From positions 1-15,189 of the forward strand of contig JAURWF010000008.1 of NCBI GenBank assembly GCA_030655095.1: a DNA stretch of 15,189 bases, read 5' to 3'. Below are positions 1 through 5,637 of the stretch, one piece after another (position 1 is the first letter of the stretch; each line of letters opens with the position of its first letter). This DNA comes from a bacterium. GTDB taxonomy: Bacteria > Patescibacteriota > Patescibacteriia > Patescibacteriales > GWC2-42-12. The position numbers and the translations under genes are program-made. Below the pieces are notes generated by a model, which saw only the letters and a program-made list of their open reading frames with translations, made no database searches and had not been told where the DNA came from.

Positions 1-1
1 T

Positions 2-949
2 AGTTGGGCAGTGGATTATGGTGGCGCACGTAAAAAAAAGCCATCAAGGTTTTTGAATGAGATAGGAATGATAGAAAATGATAAATTGCTAACAACAAAT
101 AACAAGTTAATACCAAATACTAAATGTCAAATATTAAATCAGAAAACAGAAATAAAAAAGTGGGAAAAAAATAGTAATAATATTTCTTCTCCTAATTATT
201 TTTCATATACTCAATTAGCAGCTTTTTCTAATTGTCCTTATCAATATCGCTTTGCTCATATTTTAAAAGTACCTGTACAAGGAAAAGAAATCTTTTCTTT
301 TGGTAAAACTTTGCATATAACTTTACAAAAATTATTTAATTTAATTAATGAAAAGAGTGAATTAAAGCAGTCTGTGAAGTTAGCAGAATTATTAGAACTT
401 TATAGCGCTAGTTGGATTGATGATTGGTATGAGTCAAAAGAAAAGAAAGAAGAGCGTCGTAAGCAAGGGCAAGAGATTCTAACAGTTTTTTATGAAAAAC
501 ATAAAAATAATTGGCCAACAGCTTTATTTTTAGAAAAAGGTTTTAATATTAAATTAGCTGATGGCAATAGTTGCAATACTATTCGCGGAGTTATTGATAG
601 GATCGATCAAATTGTTGAAGAAAATGGTGTAAATAAAATTAAAATAGTTGATTATAAAACAGGCAAGCCAAAAAGTGAATTAACTTTTGACGAGAAAGAA
701 CAATTATTTATCTATCAAATGGCCGCTGAAGAAATATTTAGACAGCCAGTTGTTAGTTTAGCTTTTTATTATTTAGATAATAATACTGAAGTGGAATTTC
801 TTGGTAGTAAAAGTGATTTAATAAAAGTTAAAGACAAGGTTTTGACAACTATTGCCGAAATAAAAAAACATGAATTTCCGCCTAAACCAAGCATTCTTTG
901 CAAATTTTGTGATTTTAAAGATATTTGTGAATTTAAACAAAATAGATAA
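2..949 (+). CDS. UvrD-like helicase C-terminal end fused to a PD-(D/E)XK (RecB/Cas4-like) nuclease, 5'-truncated
   Basis: This is the 3' end of a longer gene that begins before the window. The reading frame is open from base 2 (Ser-Trp-Ala, then the GTG at 11), and the PSRFLNEIG sequence just after is the usual ending of UvrD/PcrA-type helicase cores, so GTG 11 is not a real start. Counting residues from that GTG, a low-complexity linker (about 21-56) leads into a complete RecB-family nuclease. It has the GKTLH motif (His102), GVIDRID (Asp196), VDYKTGK (Asp214, Lys216) and QLFIY (Gln231, Tyr235). Cys75 plus Cys297, Cys300 and Cys306 (C-x2-C-x5-C) match the four-cysteine iron-sulfur signature of AddB/Cas4 nucleases. 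The expected role is DNA unwinding with end processing in recombinational repair, in the cytoplasm. All catalytic residues are present. The helicase assignment rests on the short tail only. Confidence 0.85.
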   Translation, partial: SWAVDYGGARKKKPSRFLNEIGMIENDKLLTTNNKLIPNTKCQILNQKTEIKKWEKNSNNISSPNYFSYTQLAAFSNCPYQYRFAHILKVPVQGKEIFSFGKTLHITLQKLFNLINEKSELKQSVKLAELLELYSASWIDDWYESKEKKEERRKQGQEILTVFYEKHKNNWPTALFLEKGFNIKLADGNSCNTIRGVIDRIDQIVEENGVNKIKIVDYKTGKPKSELTFDEKEQLFIYQMAAEEIFRQPVVSLAFYYLDNNTEVEFLGSKSDLIKVKDKVLTTIAEIKKHEFPPKPSILCKFCDFKDICEFKQNR

Positions 950-965
950 ATCAATTTTAGTATTT

Positions 966-1001
966 AACTTTATAGACTTTATAAACTTTTGACTATTTTT
1001 T
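966..1001 (+). promoter_or_regulatory. Repeat-containing leader shared with the gene at 3883
   Basis: The bases just before the ATG contain CTTTATAGA followed by CTTTATAAA, then CTTTTGACTATTTTTT directly abutting the start codon. Bases 3846-3882 have almost the same arrangement (CTTTATAAG, CTTTATAGA, CTTTTTTACTATTTTTT). No ribosome binding site is visible in either. The function is unknown; it could be a promoter or leader element, or a shared small repeat. Confidence 0.4.
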
Positions 1002-1292
1002 ATGTTAGATATAAAAACATTATTAGAAAAAACAATTAAGAAACATGGTTTTGGCAAGAAAATCGCTGAAAAAAAAGTCAAAGAAATTTTTAGTAAAGTA
1101 GTTGAACGATTATTTGATAGTGGATTGGCTTATCGCGTTAACCCAATGCATATTAAAGACGGTTATTTAACAGTAGCCTCTTTGTCAGCAACTTCCATTG
1201 AGCAAATTAAAATTAAAGAAAAAAAAATAATTAGTAAAATTAATGAGGAACTAGCTGAAGAAATTGTTAAAAAGATTTGTTATTTAAGCTAA
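1002..1292 (+). CDS. DciA/DUF721-like small protein (putative replicative helicase-loading factor)
   Basis: A 96-residue protein with the layout of DUF721/DciA. It has a helical, Lys-rich N-terminus with a GFGKKIAEKKV stretch, then VNPMHIKDGYLTVASLSAT, which matches the family pattern of a short segment followed by 'g-x-L-x-V-x-v-x-s', and finally a helix around residues 66-94 that would hold the usual 'il..in' region. Known DciA proteins interact with the replicative helicase DnaB in bacteria that lack DnaC or DnaI. Family members are often divergent, and this one lacks the common Trp/Gly residues near the middle, so the call is by shape rather than by a decisive motif. It lies 52 bases after the helicase-nuclease gene on the same strand. 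No Shine-Dalgarno sequence precedes the ATG. Its leader is a CTTTATA-type repeat shared with the gene at 3883. Confidence 0.6.
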   Translation: MLDIKTLLEKTIKKHGFGKKIAEKKVKEIFSKVVERLFDSGLAYRVNPMHIKDGYLTVASLSATSIEQIKIKEKKIISKINEELAEEIVKKICYLS

Positions 1293-1304
1293 AATAATAA
1301 AAAA

Positions 1305-1375
1305 AAGACACCCAGGTTATTGTTAAATGATCATGTTTTTCTACACTAATCATTAATCAATAACAAGGATGTCTT
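1305..1375 (-). terminator. Intrinsic terminator of the radical SAM operon
   Basis: Arms 1305-1331 and 1349-1375 are inverted repeats matching at about 22 of 27 positions, with a 17-base loop. Read on the minus strand, the stem ends in GTCTT and continues into an unbroken T run (A run 1299-1306 on the plus strand) followed by more T-rich sequence, which is the form of a rho-independent terminator. It begins 19 bases past the stop codon of the radical SAM gene. On the plus strand there is no T run after the stem, so it is a weaker candidate for ending the DciA-like gene, although the two genes converge here. Confidence 0.7.
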
Positions 1376-1394
1376 GCAAGAAACGGCCCAGTCT

Positions 1395-2735
1395 CTAAAT
1401 ATAGCCTTTTGGTTTGAGAAATTTCTCCTCAAATTGTTCATAGGCTATATCGTATGAACAATCTTTTTCTATTTTTATCAATCTCCTTTTTTTATAATTT
1501 TCGCTATTATAGAAATCGTACGTTAGCTCCCGTCTAATTTCTACTAACTGCTCGTTGTTCCAAGCAGATTTAATAATAGGATTATTAGTATTGAATTTAC
1601 TAAAATCCTTTTCTTTTATTTTGTCTTGTATCAGCCATGCCGTTGTTCCTGGAAATGGCGTGAAGATTGAAATCCTTATTTCGTCTATTGGCCAAGACGA
1701 AAGAGCTTCCCTGATATTTGCGACATTCGCCTCTCCTTGGCAGTCGTCGCCGATAATTAGATAGGCTCGAATTAGTAAGTCATTAGTAGACGCTAACTCA
1801 ACCATTTGTCGGCACGAGTTAGCATTTCCTCCTTTTCTTAGATTTTTTCTTTCCGATGGGGTCGGGTCTTCAATCCCAATACCAACCTTGATGCATCCTG
1901 CCTCGCGCATCGCAGGGAAGATTTCTTGTGCGCCATGGACAGATGGACTTACCATCGCTGTCCATTTTATCTTATTTTGAATGCCGTTTTTGATAAACGC
2001 TTCACAAAGATCTAAAACTTTCGTCGGGTTGGCATTAAATGTCGGATCAACAAGATCTATCGAATTTATGCCGTATTTTTCATGAAGTTCTAAAATCTCA
2101 TTTACTACACTTTTTGGCTTCCTCCATACTATTTTCCTCAGCCAAGTTAATGGTGAGGAGCAAAAAGTACAAGCATTATAGCAACCTCTGCCGTAAAGCA
2201 AATTTGCTACTTTTTGTTCCGAATAGGGTATTGGCCAAATGCCCCTCATGCAAGAGGCATCAATAACCTCTTTATTCCTTAGTGGAAAAATATTCCCGTT
2301 CCAGCTCAAGTTACGAGTGGCAGGAATTATTTTTCTTAAATCCTTCTTTTCTAACCAATCTAGGAAAGGGATTTCGCCCTCTCCACAGATTACTGTGTCA
2401 AAAAAATTTGTGAAAAACTCGGGTATTCCGGTCGGCCCATTTCCACCTACTACCAAACGAATTGTAGGATTTTTCTGTCTTATTTTAGCCGCAAATGCGT
2501 TTGTTGTGTCAGCATTCCATGTCATGCAGCTCATCCCGACAGCGTCAAAATCTCCTGCAATTTTTAAAATTTCATCGCAAGAAATTATATTTAATGGTGG
2601 CTCTAAAACAACCACCTTGTACCCGTTCATTTTTATAAATGAGGCTATATATTCAAGCCCCAAGTTTCCTTGCAATCCGCCACCAGAGGCGGCTCCTTCG
2701 TTTCCTTTTCCAAGATCTAATAGTAATACTTTCAT
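1395..2735 (-). CDS. B12-binding-type radical SAM enzyme, substrate unknown
   Basis: A 446-residue protein. Residues 1-135 look like the Rossmann-like cobalamin-binding domain found in front of many radical SAM enzymes: MKVLLLDLG at the start, VVGGNGPTG at 96-103, and CGEGE at 117-121. The DxHxxG cobalamin-ligand motif is absent, as in many family members. The radical SAM cluster motif is RGCYNACTFC, with Cys185, Cys189 and Cys192 (C-x3-C-x2-C). The following SAM-barrel region includes VGIGIEDPTPSERKNLRKG and, later, FTPFPGT, both typical of this subfamily. It would use a 4Fe-4S cluster and S-adenosylmethionine for radical chemistry in the cytoplasm; the product cannot be told from sequence. 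It follows a TrmB-type regulator by 22 bases on the same strand. G+C looks higher than in neighbouring genes (I counted 22, 43 and 57% in three sampled 60-base lines, against 23% in a sampled line of the gene at 5638), which suggests acquisition. Confidence 0.88.
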   Translation of the reverse strand: MKVLLLDLGKGNEGAASGGGLQGNLGLEYIASFIKMNGYKVVVLEPPLNIISCDEILKIAGDFDAVGMSCMTWNADTTNAFAAKIRQKNPTIRLVVGGNGPTGIPEFFTNFFDTVICGEGEIPFLDWLEKKDLRKIIPATRNLSWNGNIFPLRNKEVIDASCMRGIWPIPYSEQKVANLLYGRGCYNACTFCSSPLTWLRKIVWRKPKSVVNEILELHEKYGINSIDLVDPTFNANPTKVLDLCEAFIKNGIQNKIKWTAMVSPSVHGAQEIFPAMREAGCIKVGIGIEDPTPSERKNLRKGGNANSCRQMVELASTNDLLIRAYLIIGDDCQGEANVANIREALSSWPIDEIRISIFTPFPGTTAWLIQDKIKEKDFSKFNTNNPIIKSAWNNEQLVEIRRELTYDFYNSENYKKRRLIKIEKDCSYDIAYEQFEEKFLKPKGYI

Positions 2736-2740
2736 AATAT

Positions 2741-2746
2741 CCTCCT
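2741..2746 (-). promoter_or_regulatory. Strong Shine-Dalgarno sequence of the radical SAM gene
   Basis: On the minus strand AGGAGG lies 5 bases before the ATG (complement of 2733-2735). It fixes the start of the radical SAM gene and stands out because most other genes in the window have no recognisable ribosome binding site. Confidence 0.85.
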
Positions 2747-2757
2747 TTTCTATCGTC

Positions 2758-3543
2758 TTAACTATTTATAGGCAGATATTTCCATAACATTTCAAAATAT
2801 TGCCTATGAGTTTCTGCAAAATCGCGACTTTCAATTATGAGAATGATGTTTTCTTCTTGCGTTGAAAACATTGCGATTTTATTCCCGAATATTATTTCCG
2901 TAGACGGGAATTGAAAATCTTTTGGAGCTATTTTGGTTTCTCTATTATATTTTTTATCCTCCTTTTGCATATTTTTTGCTTCTTGCGAATATTCATTTAT
3001 AGCACGACTTGTAAAGCCGAGCTTATTTTTTTTATCAAGAATCAAACTAAGACCTTCCTCTCCAGCAAATAAAATAAAAGTTTCCATCCTTGCGATACTT
3101 AAAAAATTTTTTCCTTCATAGGAAAAAATCTCATCCCAAACTTGCTTAAATCCTTTTTCTCCCGTATAAACTCTTATTTGCGGTTTATAATCTTCATGAA
3201 TATTTATCGCTTTTATGATCGGCAAAATATTTTCCACAACTACTTTTGTTTTCTGTAAATCCTCGTGTTTTTTATCCAAAAGAGAATAAAATTTATTAGT
3301 TGGACTTTCTGCAATTAAACGTCGTTTTTTTCCTTTTTTTATTTCAGTTACAAAACCTTTTTTCTTAAGTCTTTCAATAATATCGTAAATAGTTCCTCTA
3401 CTTAAGTCAGTCTCTTTTGCTAGACTAGGAATGCTTGATTCATTATTTTGAAGAATAGAAATATAGACATTGACTTCCTTATCCGAAAAATCTAATTGTA
3501 AAAGACCATTCCTGATTTGTTGTTTTTGATTTTTGTTTAACAT
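2758..3543 (-). CDS. TrmB-family transcriptional regulator
   Basis: A 261-residue protein. Residues about 10-75 form a winged helix: LQLDFSDKEVNVYISILQ, then SIPSLAKETDLSRGTIYDIIERLKKKGFV, and a basic wing KKGKKRR. This is the TrmB N-terminal DNA-binding domain (AT-rich promoters, often sugar or metabolite responsive). A coiled segment (about 85-112, LLDKKHEDLQKTKVVVENI) follows, then an alpha/beta domain (about 120-255) that resembles the PLD-like TrmB C-terminal domain, with RVYTGEKGFKQVWDEIF and later IIFGNKIAMFST. The effector cannot be inferred. The gene is the first of a two-gene minus-strand operon with the radical SAM enzyme. Its promoter carries an inverted repeat, suggesting self-regulation. 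No Shine-Dalgarno sequence is seen before the ATG. Confidence 0.85.
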   Translation of the reverse strand: MLNKNQKQQIRNGLLQLDFSDKEVNVYISILQNNESSIPSLAKETDLSRGTIYDIIERLKKKGFVTEIKKGKKRRLIAESPTNKFYSLLDKKHEDLQKTKVVVENILPIIKAINIHEDYKPQIRVYTGEKGFKQVWDEIFSYEGKNFLSIARMETFILFAGEEGLSLILDKKNKLGFTSRAINEYSQEAKNMQKEDKKYNRETKIAPKDFQFPSTEIIFGNKIAMFSTQEENIILIIESRDFAETHRQYFEMLWKYLPINS

Positions 3544-3644
3544 AGAATTAAAACATAAGTATTAATAATTATCAATATTAATCGTCATTTTATAAACATA
3601 TAATTATAATATTGGCTAAGTTTAAGGTAGATTAGTTAATTTAA

Positions 3645-3670
3645 ATAATGACGGTTTGTATCGTCATTAT
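3645..3670. promoter_or_regulatory. Inverted repeat overlapping the -10 box (probable TrmB-type operator)
   Basis: ATAATGACG and CGTCATTAT form a perfect 9-base inverted repeat with an 8-base spacer. One arm overlaps the TATAAT box and the repeat covers the predicted transcription start, the usual position of a repressor site. A further half-site, CGTCATT, lies at 3583-3589. Binding by the adjacent regulator is inferred. Confidence 0.65.
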
Positions 3671-3693
3671 AGCAAAATAATTGATTTTGTCAA
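3666..3693 (-). promoter_or_regulatory. Near-consensus sigma-70 promoter of the trmB-like/radical SAM operon
   Basis: Read on the minus strand there is a perfect TTGACA (complement of 3688-3693), a 16-base spacer, and a perfect TATAAT (complement of 3666-3671). Transcription would begin near 3659, giving a leader of about 115 bases before the regulator's ATG. Confidence 0.8.
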
Positions 3694-3702
3694 ATTTTTG
3701 TG

Positions 3703-3777
3703 AAGTAATTACTTATAACTACATCTCTTTTGTCATTTCCAGAATGACAAAGATGGAGGAATTATGAGTAATTACTT
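3703..3777. repeat. Foldback element with two AGTAATTACT palindromes
   Basis: A 75-base imperfect inverted repeat. The outer arms carry AAGTAATTACTTATAA (3703-3718) and the complement of AAGTAATTACTCATAAT (3761-3777). The inner arms are TTTGTCATT (3729-3737) and AATGACAAA (3743-3751) around a 5-base centre. AGTAATTACT (3704-3713 and 3767-3776) is itself a perfect palindrome. It is probably a small mobile or intergenic palindromic element. The rest of the 339-base gap between 3544 and 3882 holds only the operator and promoter to the left and the repeat-type leader at the right end. Confidence 0.6.
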
Positions 3778-3845
3778 TGTAAATTATTGAAAAATTTTTG
3801 AAATAATGTTAAATTGATAGTAATTAATTTGAAGGTTAAACTTTT

Positions 3846-3882
3846 GACTTTATAAGCTTTATAGACTTTTTTACTATTTTTT
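3846..3882 (+). promoter_or_regulatory. Repeat-containing leader shared with the gene at 1002
   Basis: CTTTATAAG and CTTTATAGA in tandem, then CTTTTTTACTATTTTTT directly before the ATG. It matches the leader of the DciA-like gene closely, with one gap. TTGACT at 3844-3849 could be a -35 box, but no well-placed -10 follows. Confidence 0.4.
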
Positions 3883-4287
3883 ATGTCTTTGCGTTTTTAT
3901 TTAATTATTATGACTTCGGCTGCTCTGTTGTGTTGGGGGGCATTTGGCGTTATTGTTAATACAGTTAATCCTGAAATAACTAATCAGACTGGTTTTTTAT
4001 TGTTTTATTTATCTTTGTTTTTGTCTATTTCTGGAACATCTGCTATTATTGGATTTGTTATTCGATTTGTTGGTTTACGTCATGAGTTGGTTTTGAATTC
4101 AGTCATATCAGCCTTTCGCCAATCGTTTTTGTTTGCTTTTTTTATTGTGTCAATTTTATTTTTATTAGCAAGCGGTTTATTTAGTTGGTTTAATGTTATA
4201 ATGTTAATTATTGGCTTGTCAGTAGTGGAGTTTTTTTTATTAAGTTATAGAAAGAATGACATAACTGATGTTGTAGAAAAATTATAA
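3883..4287 (+). CDS. Small four-helix membrane protein upstream of pheS, function unknown
   Basis: A 134-residue, strongly hydrophobic protein with four predicted transmembrane helices, at about 5-27, 37-60, 82-100 and 102-121. Between helices 2 and 3 is a loop with RFVGLRHELVLNSVISAFRQ, whose charged residues suggest that it faces the cytoplasm; a short charged tail (SYRKNDITDVVEKL) follows helix 4. I recognise no family and no catalytic motif. It ends 6 bases before the pheS start on the same strand, so the two are almost certainly co-transcribed; a link to tRNA charging is not implied by the sequence. No Shine-Dalgarno sequence is seen, and the ATG directly follows a T-rich tract. Confidence 0.8.
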   Translation: MSLRFYLIIMTSAALLCWGAFGVIVNTVNPEITNQTGFLLFYLSLFLSISGTSAIIGFVIRFVGLRHELVLNSVISAFRQSFLFAFFIVSILFLLASGLFSWFNVIMLIIGLSVVEFFLLSYRKNDITDVVEKL

Positions 4288-4293
4288 GCGATT

Positions 4294-5337
4294 ATGAAAA
4301 ATAAATTACAAAAATTAAAACAAGAAATATTTGAAAAATTAGAAGGAACAGGGCAGTGCCCTGTTCCTACTGTTAATGTTTTGCGCGATTTGGAAATAAA
4401 ATATTTAGGCCGTAATGGAGAATTTACTAAAATCTTACGTTGTTTAAAGGATTTAGCTGATCAAGAAAAAAAAGAAATTGGACAATTGGCAAATGAAATT
4501 AAAAAAGAATTACTTGAAAAATTTGAAGAAGTAAAAAATATTCTTACAGCAAGTTCTATTAAGCAAAATTTTATAGACATAACTTTACCAGGAGAGAAAA
4601 TATTAAAAGGTCATTTGCATCCGATTACAATTGTTCAAAATGAATTAGAGGATTTATTTACTTCAATGGGGTTTATTACTGAGGATGGACCGGAATTAGA
4701 AAGTGATTATTACAATTTTGAAGTATTAAATATTCCCAAGCATCATCCAGCTCGCGATATGCAAGATACGTTTTTTATTGATCAAAAAAATAAACAGCAC
4801 GAACATGATTTAGTGATGCGCACACAAGTTACTTCAATTCAGGTAAGGGCTATCAAAAAATATGGGGCACCACTTCGTTGTATCATGCCAGGTAGAGTTT
4901 TTAGAAATGAAGCGGTTGATGCTTGTCACGATCATACATTTTATCAAATGGATGGCTTTATAATCGGCAAGAATCTTTCTGTTGTTAATTTAATTGCTTT
5001 GGCGAATGAGTTATTGTATGGAATTTTTAAGAAAAAAATGAAAACGCGAATTAGACCAGGATATTTTCCTTTTGTAGAACCTGGGATAGAAGTTGATATG
5101 GAATGCACAATTTGTAATGGCATGGGATGTCCAGCTTGTAAAAATAGTGGGTGGCTGGAAATGCTACCAGGCGGATTAATCCATCCAAAGGTTTTAATGG
5201 CAGCTGGCTTAGATCCAAAAAAATATAACGGGCTTGCCTTTGATGTAGGGCTTACCCGTTTAGTAATGATGAAATATAAAATTAATGATATTAGATTATT
5301 CAACAGCGGAGATTTAAGATTTTTAGAACAATTTTGA
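4294..5337 (+). CDS. pheS: Phenylalanyl-tRNA synthetase alpha subunit
   Basis: Makes Phe-tRNA as the catalytic half of the alpha2-beta2 enzyme; the beta subunit is encoded at 9504. The 347-residue length is normal. An N-terminal coiled coil (1-90, with KYLGRNGEFTKIL) precedes the class II core: LPGEKILKGHLHP (98-110), GPELESDYYNFEVLNIPKHHPARDMQDTF (132-160), motif 2 GRVFRNE (200-206), PGYFPFVEPGIEVD (255-268), and motif 3 at 313-347 ending in NSGDLRFLEQF. Motif 3 reads FDVGLTRL, with Thr321 where E. coli PheS has Glu (FGMGMERL); Arg322 is kept. Cys271, Cys274, Cys279 and Cys282 form a C-x2-C-x4-C-x2-C knuckle, an insert known from some bacterial PheS proteins. Residues 18-26 (GTGQCPVPT) are encoded by a palindromic repeat and look like an insertion. 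The stop is TGA. Confidence 0.97.
   Translation: MKNKLQKLKQEIFEKLEGTGQCPVPTVNVLRDLEIKYLGRNGEFTKILRCLKDLADQEKKEIGQLANEIKKELLEKFEEVKNILTASSIKQNFIDITLPGEKILKGHLHPITIVQNELEDLFTSMGFITEDGPELESDYYNFEVLNIPKHHPARDMQDTFFIDQKNKQHEHDLVMRTQVTSIQVRAIKKYGAPLRCIMPGRVFRNEAVDACHDHTFYQMDGFIIGKNLSVVNLIALANELLYGIFKKKMKTRIRPGYFPFVEPGIEVDMECTICNGMGCPACKNSGWLEMLPGGLIHPKVLMAAGLDPKKYNGLAFDVGLTRLVMMKYKINDIRLFNSGDLRFLEQF
4344..4368. repeat. Perfect palindrome inserted in frame inside pheS
   Basis: Arms AGGAACAGGGCA (4344-4355) and TGCCCTGTTCCT (4357-4368) are exact reverse complements around a single base, giving a 25-base palindrome 51 bases into pheS. Its G+C is far above the surrounding gene. The 27 bases at 4345-4371 translate to GTGQCPVPT. 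Leaving them out restores the spacing between the first helix and the YLG motif that E. coli PheS has (16 residues from Ile to Tyr instead of 25). Confidence 0.85.
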
Positions 5338-5342
5338 GTTAG

Positions 5343-5395
5343 TTGTCTTGAACTATGATTTATCTGATTATTTGATAAATCATAGTTTAAGACAA
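5343..5395 (+). terminator. Long hairpin after pheS, possible terminator or palindromic element
   Basis: Two 22-base arms (5343-5364 and 5374-5395) are complementary at 21 positions, the exception being a G that would pair with U, around a 9-base loop. It starts 6 bases after the pheS stop. The following TAATTTTAAAA is only a weak T tract, so it could terminate pheS, stabilise the 3' end, or be a small inserted palindrome. Confidence 0.6.
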
Positions 5396-5415
5396 TAATT
5401 TTAAAATAAAAATTT

Positions 5416-5598
5416 ATGTTAGAAATAACAAAACAATTTAATAATCCAGAACCTAAAATTTTAGAAGAGAGAGAGAGAGTTTAAGGGAAAGAGAAATTAA
5501 ATTAGAATATTTAACAGAAGAAAATATTTTAAAAAAAATATTTGGAAGAATATGATAAACAAGAAGAGAAAGTAAAGAAAGAATTTAAGATAGAATAA
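5416..5598 (+). pseudogene. Small coiled-coil gene broken by two compensating frameshifts at simple repeats
   Basis: Starting at ATG 5416 the frame reads MLEITKQFNNPEPKILEERERV and stops at 5482. Continuing one frame over from the AG run gives SLREREIKLEYLTEENILKK, and the original frame resumes after an A8 run as KYLEEYDKQEEKVKKEFKIE, ending at TAA 5596-5598. The composition stays that of a Lys/Glu-rich helical protein throughout. One extra AG unit in the (AG)7 run (5466-5479) and one extra A in the A8 run (5531-5538) would explain both shifts and return to the original frame, for about 60 residues. It may be a decayed gene, a slippage-switched gene, or two assembly errors. I recognise no family. 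Confidence 0.5.
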
Positions 5599-5637
5599 AT
5601 TTTGTATTTTGGTTTATGTTTTTTAAATTTTTAATTT

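Noticed and set aside
11..13. GTG at 11 as a gene start for the nuclease
   Set aside because: The frame is open upstream and the following PSRFLNEIG is a helicase tail, so the real start is outside the window.
1305..1375. The long inverted repeat as an insertion-sequence end or remnant
   Set aside because: There is no transposase, partner end or target duplication; the T run on the minus strand fits a terminator better.
2239..2787. Open frame of 182 codons on the plus strand opposite the radical SAM gene
   Set aside because: It is fully antisense to a well-supported enzyme gene, and its translation is rich in Ser/Pro/Phe without recognisable motifs.
5335..5337. TGA read as an amino acid (recoded genetic code)
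   Set aside because: pheS ends exactly at the family's usual C-terminus (LRFLEQF) with this TGA, so it is a stop.
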